DNA of 64,000 nucleotides. Origin: Thermoanaerobacterium sp. RBIITD. Lineage in GTDB: Bacteria > Bacillota > Thermoanaerobacteria > Thermoanaerobacterales > Thermoanaerobacteraceae. The stretch is taken from assembly GCF_900205865.1 (NCBI RefSeq), contig NZ_LT906662.1, positions 1,687,411 through 1,751,410 of the forward strand. Reading direction: 5' to 3'. Under the pieces are notes generated by a model that had not been told where the DNA came from, made no database searches, and saw nothing but the letters and a program-made list of their open reading frames with translations. Below, one piece after another: positions 1 to 9,594 of the stretch (position 1 is its first letter; the number at the start of each line of letters is the position of its first letter). The position numbers and the translations under genes are program-made.

Positions 1-239
1 CAGGAGCAGATTTCATACCAGAAAAAACTGATATATATTTAAAAAGTAAAATAGGTGAAATAAAAGTCTGTGAAAATGGTGGATATATACAGTTTGATGA
101 AGATTTTGCAAAAGAGATACTTAAGGAAAAGGATATAAGCGTTATTATCGATTTAAATGCCGGAAAATATAATGCAGTAGCATATGGTTGCGATTTAAGC
201 TATGATTATGTGAAAATAAACGGGAGCTACAGGTCATGA
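1..239 (+). CDS. argJ: ArgJ C-terminal fragment (glutamate N-acetyltransferase / ornithine acetyltransferase)
   Basis: The reading frame is open from base 3 to a TGA at 237-239, giving the last 78 residues of a protein whose start lies outside the window. The C-terminal pattern AYGCDLSYDYVKINGSY is the characteristic end of ArgJ, which transfers the acetyl group of N-acetylornithine to glutamate in the cyclic arginine pathway. The stop overlaps the ATG of argB (ATGA), indicating translational coupling at the head of the arg/car operon. Identification rests on the terminal motif and the neighbours. Confidence 0.9.
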   Translation, partial: GADFIPEKTDIYLKSKIGEIKVCENGGYIQFDEDFAKEILKEKDISVIIDLNAGKYNAVAYGCDLSYDYVKINGSYRS

Positions 240-1135
240 TAAAGAGGCAGAAATACGGCGATGAAATCGCAAAGGCAGAGATATTAATAGAAGCTCTCCC
301 ATATATAAAGAAATTTTCCGGCGCAACAATTGTTATAAAATACGGCGGCAACGCCATGGTCGACTGTAAAATTAAGAGAATGGTTATGGAAGACATAGTA
401 CTATTGAAATTTGTTGGATTAAATCCTGTTATAGTTCATGGCGGTGGACCTGATATAAACAAGATGCTTGAAAAGCTTGATATAGAATCAAAATTTGTAA
501 ATGGATTAAGGGTAACCGACGAAAAGACGATGGAAGTTGTTGAGATGGTTTTGACAGGAAAGATAAATAAAGAGATTGTATCTCTCATAAATGATCTAGG
601 TGGCCGTGCAATAGGGATAAGTGGTAAAGATGGAGAACTATTAAAGGCTGAGAAAGAAACAAAAAATGGCGATATAGGATATGTTGGAAAAATAGATAAG
701 GTAAATATTGATGTAATAAAAATGATGCTCGAAAAGGGTTATATACCAGTTATTGCTCCATGTGCTGTTGGGCCAGAGGGGAAAACCTATAATGTAAATG
801 CAGATACAGCAGCAGGAAAGATTGCAGAGGCATTAAAGGCGGAGAAGTTCATATTGCTGACAGATGTAGAAGGCATTCTATCTGATATTAATGACAAGAA
901 TAGTGTTATATCAAGAATAAATTTAGATAATGCAAAAGAACTTCTAAGTACTGGGCAAATAACGGGCGGCATGATACCGAAACTCAACTGCTGTGTACAG
1001 GCGGTTGAAAATGGTGTTAAAAGAGCCCATATTATAGATGGTAGGCTTACACATTCGCTATTACTCGAAATTTTCACTGATGAAGGTATTGGTACAATGA
1101 TTGGAAAGGAGTGTTTTGATGATGATAACCTCTGA
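236..1135 (+). CDS. argB: Acetylglutamate kinase
   Basis: A 299-residue amino-acid kinase that phosphorylates N-acetylglutamate, the second step of arginine synthesis. Visible motifs are the N-terminal phosphate-binding segment VIKYGGNAM, the glycine-rich VHGGGPDI and the nucleotide-binding LLTDVEGI region. The length is normal for the family (about 290-300). The ATG overlaps the argJ stop and the 3' end overlaps argD by 17 bases, so the genes are tightly coupled. ArgB is usually the arginine-feedback-controlled enzyme in the cyclic pathway; whether this one is inhibited cannot be read from sequence alone. Confidence 0.97.
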   Translation: MIKRQKYGDEIAKAEILIEALPYIKKFSGATIVIKYGGNAMVDCKIKRMVMEDIVLLKFVGLNPVIVHGGGPDINKMLEKLDIESKFVNGLRVTDEKTMEVVEMVLTGKINKEIVSLINDLGGRAIGISGKDGELLKAEKETKNGDIGYVGKIDKVNIDVIKMMLEKGYIPVIAPCAVGPEGKTYNVNADTAAGKIAEALKAEKFILLTDVEGILSDINDKNSVISRINLDNAKELLSTGQITGGMIPKLNCCVQAVENGVKRAHIIDGRLTHSLLLEIFTDEGIGTMIGKECFDDDNL

Positions 1136-2306
1136 TGATAAAAATTATGTCATGAATACTTATGGCAGGTATCCTTTAACATTAGTTAAAGGAAATGGTA
1201 CTAAGGCTTGGGATGATAAAGGAAATATATATCTCGATTTCGTTGCTGGCATTGCAGTGAATGCATTTGGGCACTGTTACCCTGCTATTGTTGAGGCAAT
1301 AAAAAAGCAGGCTGAGACATTGATACATTGCTCAAATCTTTACTGGAATGAAAATCAAATAGAACTTGCGAAAATGATCGCAGAGAATTCCTTTGGTGAT
1401 AAAGTGTTTTTTGCCAACAGCGGTGCAGAAGCGAATGAAGGTGCAATAAAGCTTGCAAGAAAATATGCTTCACTCAAATATGGTGATAAAAGGTATAAAG
1501 TTATATCAGCTAAGAATTCTTTTCATGGTAGAACATTCGGTGCTTTAACTGCAACAGGACAGGAAAAATACCACAAAGGATTTGGACCGCTTCTTGAAGG
1601 GTTCAAATATGTGCCATATAACGATGCTGATGCATTATACAGTGCTATTGATGATGAGGTATGCGCGATTATGCTTGAGGTTATACAAGGTGAAGGTGGC
1701 ATATATGAAGGGAATATAGAGTATTTAAAAACAGCGAGAGAAATATGTGACAAAAATGATATATTGCTCATAATAGATGAAGTGCAGACAGGTATCGGTC
1801 GTACAGGGAAACTCTTTGCATATGAACACTATGATATAACACCTGATATTATGACAGTGGCAAAGGCCTTAGGTGGGGGTGTTCCAATAGGTGCAATAGT
1901 TGCGAAAGAAGGGGTATCTGTATTTAAACCGGGTGACCATGCATCGACATTTGGCGGAAATCCCTTAGCATGTGCCGCTGGACTTGCAGTTATGAAAGAA
2001 ATAACAAAAGAAGGTTTTCTCGATGATGTTTTATATAAAGGTGAGTATTTTAAGGACGGTCTCAAAGGCTTAAAAGAAAAATATAGCATTATTAAAGATG
2101 TAAGAGGCAAAGGTCTTATGATAGGATGTGAAATAAATCTTGATGACGCTGGTGACATTGTAATGAATGCTATGAATAAGGGACTTCTTATAAATTGCGT
2201 AAATCATAATGTACTTAGATTTGTACCACCTTTAATTGTAACAAAAGAAGAGATAGATACTGCTCTTATTATTCTCGATGATGTGTTGCAGGAAATGAGT
2301 TTATGA
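1119..2306 (+). CDS. argD: Acetylornithine aminotransferase
   Basis: Class III PLP-dependent aminotransferase that converts N-acetylglutamate semialdehyde to N-acetylornithine. The PLP region is visible as IIDEVQTGIGRTG followed by VAKALGGGVPIGA, whose lysine forms the Schiff base. I chose the ATG at 1119 (a second ATG follows at 1122) because GGAAAGGAG sits at 1103-1111. An in-frame TTG at 1101 lies before that ribosome site and is unlikely. The gene lies inside the arg operon, overlapping argB and ending 97 bases before carA. Confidence 0.96.
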   Translation: MMITSDDKNYVMNTYGRYPLTLVKGNGTKAWDDKGNIYLDFVAGIAVNAFGHCYPAIVEAIKKQAETLIHCSNLYWNENQIELAKMIAENSFGDKVFFANSGAEANEGAIKLARKYASLKYGDKRYKVISAKNSFHGRTFGALTATGQEKYHKGFGPLLEGFKYVPYNDADALYSAIDDEVCAIMLEVIQGEGGIYEGNIEYLKTAREICDKNDILLIIDEVQTGIGRTGKLFAYEHYDITPDIMTVAKALGGGVPIGAIVAKEGVSVFKPGDHASTFGGNPLACAAGLAVMKEITKEGFLDDVLYKGEYFKDGLKGLKEKYSIIKDVRGKGLMIGCEINLDDAGDIVMNAMNKGLLINCVNHNVLRFVPPLIVTKEEIDTALIILDDVLQEMSL

Positions 2307-2314
2307 GGTGTTGA

Positions 2315-2365
2315 ATTATTAACCAAACTACATTGATCTTCGATATTTCATTTATGGTTAATAAT
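2315..2365. repeat. 11-bp perfect inverted repeat between argD and carA
   Basis: ATTATTAACCA at 2315-2325 is the exact reverse complement of TGGTTAATAAT at 2355-2365, with a 29-base loop. It fills the only sizeable gap in the arg/car operon. No T-run follows, so it does not look like a simple terminator. An RNA hairpin, processing site or operator are all possible. I do not recognise a canonical ARG box. Confidence 0.6.
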
Positions 2366-2403
2366 CCTTTAAATGATACTGCTCATAAGAAAGGAATGAT
2401 TTA

Positions 2404-3474
2404 ATGATAGGCTATCTGAAACTTGAAGATGGCAGCATTTTTGAAGGTAATATAATTAGCAGCAATATAAAAGGTTTTGGTGAAGTTGTGTTTAATACTG
2501 GCATGACAGGGTATCAGGAAATAATAACTGACCCCTCATATGCAGGTCAGATTGTGGTAATGACATATCCTCTTATAGGAAATTATGGTATAAATAAATA
2601 TGATTTTCAATCACAAAAACCGTATATAAGAGGATATGTCATAAAAGAACACTGTGATATGCCAAGCAATTATCTACATGAAGAAAAACTTATTGAATAC
2701 CTCGATAGAAATAATATACCTGTATTAACAGGGATAGATACAAGAGAACTTACAAAGAAATTAAGGTCATATGGTACGATGAAAGGCATTATTACAAATA
2801 AAAAAGATGATGTAATTTCCGAAAATAAGGAGGACTTACTTAGAGAAGTATCAACAAGGAAAGTGTACCATATACCAGGTGAAGGTCCGAAACTTGCTTT
2901 TATAGACCTTGGAACAAAAAATAACATATTAAAAATGCTTAATGGGGTAGGCTTTGACATATATGTATTTCCATACAATGCAAGTCACGATGATGTGATG
3001 CCTATAGAACCAGATGCTATATTCTTCTCGAATGGTCCTGGTGATCCTAAGGATGCAATTGATGCCATTTCACTTGCAAAATATTTTATCGGGAAAAAGC
3101 CTGTACTTGGGATTTGCTTGGGGCATCAGGTTATAGCACTTGCAATGGGGTGCAACACAGTTAAGATGAAATTCGGCCATAGAGGTTCAAATCATCCAGT
3201 TAAAGAGTTAACAACAGGAAAATCATATATTACATCACAGAACCATGGTTATGCAGTCGAAAAAGCCTCAATAAACAGTGATGAAATTGTCATAACGCAT
3301 ATTAATTTAAATGACAATACTGTTGAAGGACTAAAACATAAATACTTACCCGTTTTTTCAGTGCAGTATCACCCTGAAGCATGTCCAGGTCCACATGATT
3401 CTATGTATCTTTTTGATAAATTCATGGATATAACATACATTTATAAAAGGAGGTCTTATCTTGCCGAAATATGA
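2404..3474 (+). CDS. carA: Carbamoyl-phosphate synthase small (glutaminase) subunit
   Basis: A 356-residue glutamine amidotransferase subunit that supplies ammonia to CarB for carbamoyl phosphate. The class I glutaminase nucleophile motif LGICLGHQ and the downstream histidine-glutamate pair in FSVQYHPEA are intact. The ribosome site AAGGAATG precedes the ATG at 2404. The 3' end overlaps carB by 14 bases. Its position among arg genes suggests an arginine-dedicated enzyme, although no separate pyrimidine copy can be excluded from this window. Confidence 0.97.
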   Translation: MIGYLKLEDGSIFEGNIISSNIKGFGEVVFNTGMTGYQEIITDPSYAGQIVVMTYPLIGNYGINKYDFQSQKPYIRGYVIKEHCDMPSNYLHEEKLIEYLDRNNIPVLTGIDTRELTKKLRSYGTMKGIITNKKDDVISENKEDLLREVSTRKVYHIPGEGPKLAFIDLGTKNNILKMLNGVGFDIYVFPYNASHDDVMPIEPDAIFFSNGPGDPKDAIDAISLAKYFIGKKPVLGICLGHQVIALAMGCNTVKMKFGHRGSNHPVKELTTGKSYITSQNHGYAVEKASINSDEIVITHINLNDNTVEGLKHKYLPVFSVQYHPEACPGPHDSMYLFDKFMDITYIYKRRSYLAEI

Positions 3475-6400
3475 AGGAATAAGCAAAGTTCTTGTTATAG
3501 GCTCTGGTCCTATTGTAATAGGTCAAGCGGCAGAATTTGACTATTCCGGAACACAGGCCTGTAAATCATTAAAAGAAGAAGGATTAAAAGTTATCTTAGT
3601 GAATAACAATCCAGCGACAATAATGACAGATACAGAAATAGCTGATATTGTGTATATGGAAAATCCGGAAGTAGATGTACTTGAAGCGATAATTGAAAAA
3701 GAACTGCCTGACGGGATACTTGGTACAATTGGTGGGCAGACAGGGCTTAATGTAGTTGTTAAATTAAAAGAGTGTGGAATAATTGATAAATACGGCATTA
3801 AGGTTCTTGGTACATCAATCGAATCTATAAAAACCGCTGAAGACAGAGAATTATTTAAAAAGAAAATGGAAGAGATAAATGAACCTGTTGCGAAAAGCGC
3901 GACGGTAAATAATATCGATGACGCACTTAAGTTTGCAAAAATATGTGGTTATCCCCTAATTGTTAGGCCGGCCTATACTCTCGGAGGTACCGGCGGCGGC
4001 ATAGCGAATAACGATGAAGAGCTTAAAATAATTGTTGATATGGGACTTAAAAAAAGCATGGCACATGAAGTATTGATAGAGAAATCCCTTTATGGATTTA
4101 AAGAAATAGAATATGAAGTAATGAGAGATAAAGCAGATAATTGTATTACAATATGCAACATGGAAAATTTCGATCCGGTAGGTATACACACAGGTGATAG
4201 TATCGTTGTTGCACCATCTCAGACTCTTACTGATTATGAATATCAAATGTTAAGAACTGCCAGCATAAAAATAATAAAGGCACTTGGTATAGAAGGTGGA
4301 TGTAATATTCAATTTGCACTTGACCCATATAGCCATCAATATTATGTAATTGAGGTAAATCCAAGGGTAAGCCGCTCAAGTGCACTTGCATCGAAAGCAA
4401 CAGGCTATCCTATAGCGAAAATAGCTGCTAAAATTGCGATAGGTCTTACACTCGATGAAATAAAAAATCCGGTAACAGGTAAAACAACGGCATTTTTTGA
4501 ACCAGCGTTAGATTATGTTGTTACAAAGATACCGAGATGGCCATTTGATAAATTCTATGGAACGGATAGAAAGATTAGTACGCAAATGAAAGCCACCGGT
4601 GAAACGATGGCGATTGATAGAAGTTTTGAGGCATCGCTTTTAAAAGCTATCAGGTCACTGGAGATTAAAGCATACGGATTAATTAATGAAAATATTAAAG
4701 CTGCTAGCGATTATGAAATAATAGAAAAGATAAAGAAGCCGAATGATATGAGGCTATTTTATATAGCCGAGGCACTTCGCCGCGGTGTTACAGTAAATTA
4801 TATTAGCGAATTAACAAAGATTGATATATGGTTTTTAAACAAACTTTTAAATATAATCAATATGGAAAAAGAACTTTATAAGAGCGATTTAAATGAAAAA
4901 ATACTGAAAAAGGCCAAAAAAATGGGTTTTTCAGATAAGGAAATAGCTAAGATAAAAGGAATCGAAGAAAAAGATGTAAGGAATTTAAGAAAAGAATACG
5001 GTATATTACCGTCATATAAGATGGTAGATACATGTGCAGCTGAATTTGAGTCAGTTACGCAATATATTTATTCAACATATGAAGAATATGATGAAGTACC
5101 TATACATCGTGATATAAAGAAAGTAATAGTTTTAGGATCAGGACCTATAAGGATTGGCCAAGGTGTAGAATTTGACTATTGTTCAGTTAAAGCTCTCTGG
5201 GCTTTAAAGAATATGGGAATAAAATCTATTATAATTAATAACAATCCTGAAACTGTAAGTACTGACTTTGATACAGGTGATAGGCTGTATTTTGAACCAC
5301 TGACACTGGAAGATGTACTGAACATAGTTGAAAAAGAAAATCCTCTTGGTGTCATGGTAATGTTCGGCGGACAGACAGCAATTAATTTAACACAAGGATT
5401 AAAAGATTACGGCGTTAATATTTTAGGTACATCTTATGAAAGCATAGATATAAGTGAGGATAGAGAGAAGTTCTCAATGCTCTTAAAGGAGCTTAATATA
5501 AACCAGCCAAAGGGCGGATATGCACTATCTGTTGGAGATGCCAAGGATACTGCTCTAAGATTAGGCTTTCCATTGCTTGTAAGACCTTCATATGTTATTG
5601 GAGGTCAATCTATGGAAAAAGTAAATACACTTCAAGAGATAATTGATTATGTATCAAATGCAATAAAAGTATCGCCAGGTAAGCCAGTATTAGTTGATAA
5701 ATATATTGAAGGAAGAGAAGTTGAAGTTGATGCTGTAGCTGATGGAAATAATGTATTAATACCTGGAATTATGGAGCATATCGAAAGAGCAGGTATTCAT
5801 TCAGGTGATAGTTTTTCAGTATATCCTGCAAGGAATCTGACCGAGCGTGAAATTGATACAATTATAGATTTTACAAAAAGAATTTCAAAGGCATTGAAAG
5901 TTAAGGGTCTTATTAATATACAATTTGTCGTAAAAGACGGTACAGTTTATGTAATAGAGGTTAATCCACGAGCATCAAGAACAATACCTGTTATAAGTAA
6001 GGCAACAGGGGTTCCTATGGTAGATATTGCAGTAAAAGTTTCTATGGGGAAAAGCTTAAAAGAGCTTGGGTATAATGAAACACTATGGCCTGAGACAGCC
6101 CACACGATCGTAAAAGCTCCGGTATTTTCTATGGAGAAGCTAACAGATGTTGAGGTAATGCTGGGACCTGAGATGAAATCAACAGGCGAGATAATGGGCA
6201 TGGACTTGAGCTATGAAGGTGCATTGTATAAAGCAATGGTTGGTGCAAATTTAAATATACCAAAGACGGGCAGAGTTCTATTATCTATATCAAAGAAAGA
6301 TGTAAATGAAGCATTAACGATTGTCAAAAAGTACGATGATGCCGGGTATGAATTATTTGGAACTCTGGGTACGACGAGGTATTTTACTTCAATGGGACTG

Positions 6401-6682
6401 CATGTTAAGTCAATTGATATAAAAGATGCCATAAGGCTATTGAAGGAAGGATATTTTTCGCTTGTTATAAATATACCAACAAAAGGCAAAAAGCCTGACA
6501 ACGAAGGTTTTAAGTTGAGGCGTACAGCATGTGAGTACAGAATCCCCTTGTTTACTTCACTGGATACTGCAAAGGCAGCACTGTCAGCGGTACAGAAGGT
6601 AAATATAAATGGTCTATCAATATTATCATTAAATGAATACCAGAATATTCAGTTTGAAAATGTAAAAAAATTAGTATTATAG
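3461..6682 (+). CDS. carB: Carbamoyl-phosphate synthase large subunit
   Basis: A 1073-residue protein with the two homologous ATP-grasp halves expected of CarB, each opening with a GSGPI-type nucleotide motif (near residues 14 and 556), and a C-terminal MGS-like allosteric domain. It joins bicarbonate, ammonia from CarA and two ATP. The start is TTG at 3461, preceded by AAAGGAGGTC inside the end of carA, so translation is coupled. Length matches the family. Confidence 0.98.
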   Translation: MPKYEGISKVLVIGSGPIVIGQAAEFDYSGTQACKSLKEEGLKVILVNNNPATIMTDTEIADIVYMENPEVDVLEAIIEKELPDGILGTIGGQTGLNVVVKLKECGIIDKYGIKVLGTSIESIKTAEDRELFKKKMEEINEPVAKSATVNNIDDALKFAKICGYPLIVRPAYTLGGTGGGIANNDEELKIIVDMGLKKSMAHEVLIEKSLYGFKEIEYEVMRDKADNCITICNMENFDPVGIHTGDSIVVAPSQTLTDYEYQMLRTASIKIIKALGIEGGCNIQFALDPYSHQYYVIEVNPRVSRSSALASKATGYPIAKIAAKIAIGLTLDEIKNPVTGKTTAFFEPALDYVVTKIPRWPFDKFYGTDRKISTQMKATGETMAIDRSFEASLLKAIRSLEIKAYGLINENIKAASDYEIIEKIKKPNDMRLFYIAEALRRGVTVNYISELTKIDIWFLNKLLNIINMEKELYKSDLNEKILKKAKKMGFSDKEIAKIKGIEEKDVRNLRKEYGILPSYKMVDTCAAEFESVTQYIYSTYEEYDEVPIHRDIKKVIVLGSGPIRIGQGVEFDYCSVKALWALKNMGIKSIIINNNPETVSTDFDTGDRLYFEPLTLEDVLNIVEKENPLGVMVMFGGQTAINLTQGLKDYGVNILGTSYESIDISEDREKFSMLLKELNINQPKGGYALSVGDAKDTALRLGFPLLVRPSYVIGGQSMEKVNTLQEIIDYVSNAIKVSPGKPVLVDKYIEGREVEVDAVADGNNVLIPGIMEHIERAGIHSGDSFSVYPARNLTEREIDTIIDFTKRISKALKVKGLINIQFVVKDGTVYVIEVNPRASRTIPVISKATGVPMVDIAVKVSMGKSLKELGYNETLWPETAHTIVKAPVFSMEKLTDVEVMLGPEMKSTGEIMGMDLSYEGALYKAMVGANLNIPKTGRVLLSISKKDVNEALTIVKKYDDAGYELFGTLGTTRYFTSMGLHVKSIDIKDAIRLLKEGYFSLVINIPTKGKKPDNEGFKLRRTACEYRIPLFTSLDTAKAALSAVQKVNINGLSILSLNEYQNIQFENVKKLVL

Positions 6683-6695
6683 AGGAGAGATAAAA

Positions 6696-7934
6696 ATGTT
6701 AAAAGGTGAAAAGGTAGTATTAGCATATTCAGGTGGTCTTGATACATCAGTTATAATACCATGGCTTAAAGAAAATTATGAATGCGAGATAATAGCTGCT
6801 TGTATAGATGTGGGGCAGGGAAGCGAACTTAAAAGTGTAAAAGAAAAAGCTCTATTAAGTGGTGCTAGCAAAATATATATTGAAGATGTTAAGGATGAGT
6901 TTGTGGAAAACTATATTTTCCCTACATTAAAAGCAGGTGCTGTATATGAAGGCAAGTACCTTTTAGGTACATCATTTGCAAGGCCTCTTATTGCCAAAAA
7001 ACTTGTAGAGATAGCACATAAAGAAGGAGCGAAGGCTATTGCTCATGGCGCCACAGGAAAAGGCAATGATCAAGTGAGATTTGAAGTGTCCATACGAGCG
7101 CTGGACCCATCAATTGAGATAATAGCGCCGTGGAGGATATGGGAATTCAAATCAAGAGAGCAAGAGATAGACTATGCAAAAAAGAAAGGCATACCTGTAC
7201 CGGTTACAAAAGAAAAGATATACAGCGTTGACAATAATATATGGCACATAAGCCACGAAGGCGGTGATTTGGAGGAACCGTGGAATGAGCCTAAAAGCAG
7301 CCTATATGACATTATAGTACCACCAGAAAAAGCACCAGATGAGCCGGAGTACGTTGTCTTAGAGTTTGAGAAGGGACTGCCTGTAAAAGTAAATGGAAAA
7401 TCTTACAGCAGCTCAGCAAAGATGATAGAAGAGCTTAATTTGATTGCCGGAAGAAATGGAATAGGGATAGCTGATATTGTAGAAAATAGACTTGTAGGTA
7501 TGAAATCCCGTGGTGTTTACGAAACACCTGCAGGTACAGTTCTTTATGCAGCCCACAAAGAATTGGAGTATCTTGTGCTGGATAAGGAAACCATGAGGTT
7601 TAAAGATATAGTAGCTCAGAAATATGCTGATCTTGTGTACAATGGATTGTGGTTTTCGCCACTTAGAGAATCCCTTGATGCATTTGTCGATGTGACACAG
7701 CAAAATGTCACTGGAACTGTCAGACTGAAACTTTATAAAGGCAGTATAATAAATGCGGGTTCAAAGTCACCTTATTCACTATACAACGAGGAATTTGTGA
7801 CATTTGGTGAAGACGAGGTATACAACCAGAAGGATGCAGAAGGATTTATAAACTTATTTGGTTTGCCGCTTAAGATAAAAGCATTGATGGAGATGAATAG
7901 AAAGGAAGATGCTAATGAAGTTGTGGGGAGGTAG
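6696..7934 (+). CDS. argG: Argininosuccinate synthase
   Basis: A 412-residue ATP pyrophosphatase-type ligase that condenses citrulline and aspartate. The N-terminal PP-loop is [11 protein letters not shown], and the [14 protein letters not shown] segment is the family signature for the ATP/citrulline site. The ribosome site AGAGGAGAG precedes the ATG at 6696, 13 bases after carB. The last 20 bases overlap argH. It acts in the cytoplasm as the penultimate arginine step. No ornithine carbamoyltransferase (argF) is in the window, so that gene must lie elsewhere. Confidence 0.98.
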   Translation: MLKGEKVVLAYSGGLDTSVIIPWLKENYECEIIAACIDVGQGSELKSVKEKALLSGASKIYIEDVKDEFVENYIFPTLKAGAVYEGKYLLGTSFARPLIAKKLVEIAHKEGAKAIAHGATGKGNDQVRFEVSIRALDPSIEIIAPWRIWEFKSREQEIDYAKKKGIPVPVTKEKIYSVDNNIWHISHEGGDLEEPWNEPKSSLYDIIVPPEKAPDEPEYVVLEFEKGLPVKVNGKSYSSSAKMIEELNLIAGRNGIGIADIVENRLVGMKSRGVYETPAGTVLYAAHKELEYLVLDKETMRFKDIVAQKYADLVYNGLWFSPLRESLDAFVDVTQQNVTGTVRLKLYKGSIINAGSKSPYSLYNEEFVTFGEDEVYNQKDAEGFINLFGLPLKIKALMEMNRKEDANEVVGR

Positions 7935-9231
7935 GTTCAAAGATAGCGAAGATAAGCTTATGGAGGAGTTTAATTCCTCCATTTCTTTTGATATAAGGCT
8001 TTTGAAAAATGATATTGAAGGTTCTATAGCACATGCAAAGGGATTAAATAAAGCAGGCATATTAAGCAATAATGAATTAAATTTTATTATAAAAGGCTTG
8101 AATGAAATACTTGAAACGGCCGATATAAATGATATACCAAATGATGAAGATGTACACACATATGTTGAGAGACTTTTGACAGAGAAAATCGGTGATGCTG
8201 GGCGAAAACTCCATACCGGTAGAAGCCGCAATGACCAAATTGCGACAGATGTAAGGTTATATCTAAGAGATGAAATCAAAGAAATAAGGGAGTATTTATT
8301 TAAACTTATTGATATATTAAAAGGCCTTTCTCAAAAATATGAAAAAACAATTATGCCTGGTTACACACATTTGCAGAGAGCCCAGCCTGTTACATTCGGA
8401 CATCATATGCTTGCGTATGTTGAAATGTTTAATCGGGATCTATCAAGGCTTGATGATATGTATAAAAGAGTAAATGTAATGCCGCTTGGATCTGGTGCAC
8501 TTGCTGGAACGACATATGATATAGATAGAAAATTTATTGCTGAGCTTTTAGGTTTTGATGATATAACGCAAAACAGCATGGATGGCGTTAGCGACAGGGA
8601 CTTTATCATAGAATTTTTAAGCTTTGCATCTATTGTAATGATGCATTTAAGCCGTTTTTGCGAAGAAATTATACTGTGGTCAAGTCGAGAATTCAATTTC
8701 ATTGAACTTGACGATAGATATTCGACAGGCAGTAGCATGATGCCACAGAAGAAGAATCCTGATGCAGCAGAACTGATACGTGGTAAGACAGGTAGAGTAT
8801 ATGGAGATTTGATAACTATACTTACAGTGATGAAAGGACTTCCACTTGCATACAACAAAGATATGCAGGAGGACAAAGAAGCTTTATTTGACGGTATAGA
8901 TACATTGAAGATGTGTATAAAAGTATTTACAGGGATGATGGAAACTATACATGTTAAAGAGGATAACATGGAAAAGGCTGCAAAATACGGTTACATGAAT
9001 GCAACAGATTTTGCGGACTACCTTGTATCAAAAGGGATTCCCTTTAGAAAAGCGCATGAGATATCAGGAAAGGTAGTCTTATACGCAATAGATAAAAACT
9101 GTGCTATAGAAGATTTATCATTGGAAGATTTAAAAAAGTTTTCGGATGTCGTTGACATTGACGTATATAATGCAATAGAATTGAGAAATACATTAAAAAA
9201 GAAAAAAACCATTGGCGCACCTAAAATATGA
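7915..9231 (+). CDS. argH: Argininosuccinate lyase
   Basis: Fumarase/aspartase superfamily enzyme that splits argininosuccinate into arginine and fumarate. The superfamily signature [12 protein letters not shown] is present. The family start MKLWGGRF argues for the ATG at 7915 rather than the ATG at 7909. It is the last gene of the operon and is followed at once by an intrinsic terminator. Confidence 0.97.
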   Translation: MKLWGGRFKDSEDKLMEEFNSSISFDIRLLKNDIEGSIAHAKGLNKAGILSNNELNFIIKGLNEILETADINDIPNDEDVHTYVERLLTEKIGDAGRKLHTGRSRNDQIATDVRLYLRDEIKEIREYLFKLIDILKGLSQKYEKTIMPGYTHLQRAQPVTFGHHMLAYVEMFNRDLSRLDDMYKRVNVMPLGSGALAGTTYDIDRKFIAELLGFDDITQNSMDGVSDRDFIIEFLSFASIVMMHLSRFCEEIILWSSREFNFIELDDRYSTGSSMMPQKKNPDAAELIRGKTGRVYGDLITILTVMKGLPLAYNKDMQEDKEALFDGIDTLKMCIKVFTGMMETIHVKEDNMEKAAKYGYMNATDFADYLVSKGIPFRKAHEISGKVVLYAIDKNCAIEDLSLEDLKKFSDVVDIDVYNAIELRNTLKKKKTIGAPKI

Positions 9232-9239
9232 TATTAAAA

Positions 9240-9266
9240 AATGGGACAGGTACGCTGTCCCTTTGT
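9240..9266 (+). terminator. Terminator after argH
   Basis: GGGACAG and CTGTCCC form a 7-bp GC-rich stem around a GTACG loop, followed by TTTG. It lies a few bases after the argH stop and closes the arg/car operon. The A-run upstream could let it also work for the convergent ArsR gene. Confidence 0.75.
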
Positions 9267-9274
9267 CTGATATA

Positions 9275-9574
9275 TTATTCTTTCAACAATATATTTATAA
9301 CATTTATTATATCTTGATCAACTACTTTATAACATATTTCAAGTCCATTTCGTTCACCCTTTATTATGCCCGCCGCTTTTAGTTTTGAAAGATGCTGTGA
9401 AACAGTGGACTGTGGCAGATTTAAACACTCTTGTATTGTTGTTACGTTACAGCCACCATCCAAAAGACCTTTCACAATACATAACCTATATGGATGGGCG
9501 ATCACCTTTAGCTTTTCTGAAATGTCTTCATATTTTTTAAAATCCTTTTGTATATCTATTTTATGATTTATCAG
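9275..9574 (-). CDS. ArsR-family winged-helix repressor, probable sulfur-linked regulator
   Basis: About 99 residues with an ArsR-type helix-turn-helix (IQECLNLPQSTVSQHLSKLKAAGIIKG, in part). The reading frame upstream of the first conventional start (near 9505) stays open and contains conserved-looking residues. AAAGGAG on this strand lies about 8 bases before a CTG at 9572-9574, directly after an in-frame stop, so a CTG start is the best fit. Cysteines occur in GGCNV, QECLN and EICYK, so thiol or persulfide sensing like SqrR/BigR is possible. That role is inferred partly from the co-directional sulfur-transfer gene next to it. Confidence 0.85.
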   Translation of the reverse strand: MINHKIDIQKDFKKYEDISEKLKVIAHPYRLCIVKGLLDGGCNVTTIQECLNLPQSTVSQHLSKLKAAGIIKGERNGLEICYKVVDQDIINVINILLKE

Positions 9575-9594
9575 TTAAATCACTCCTTTGAATG

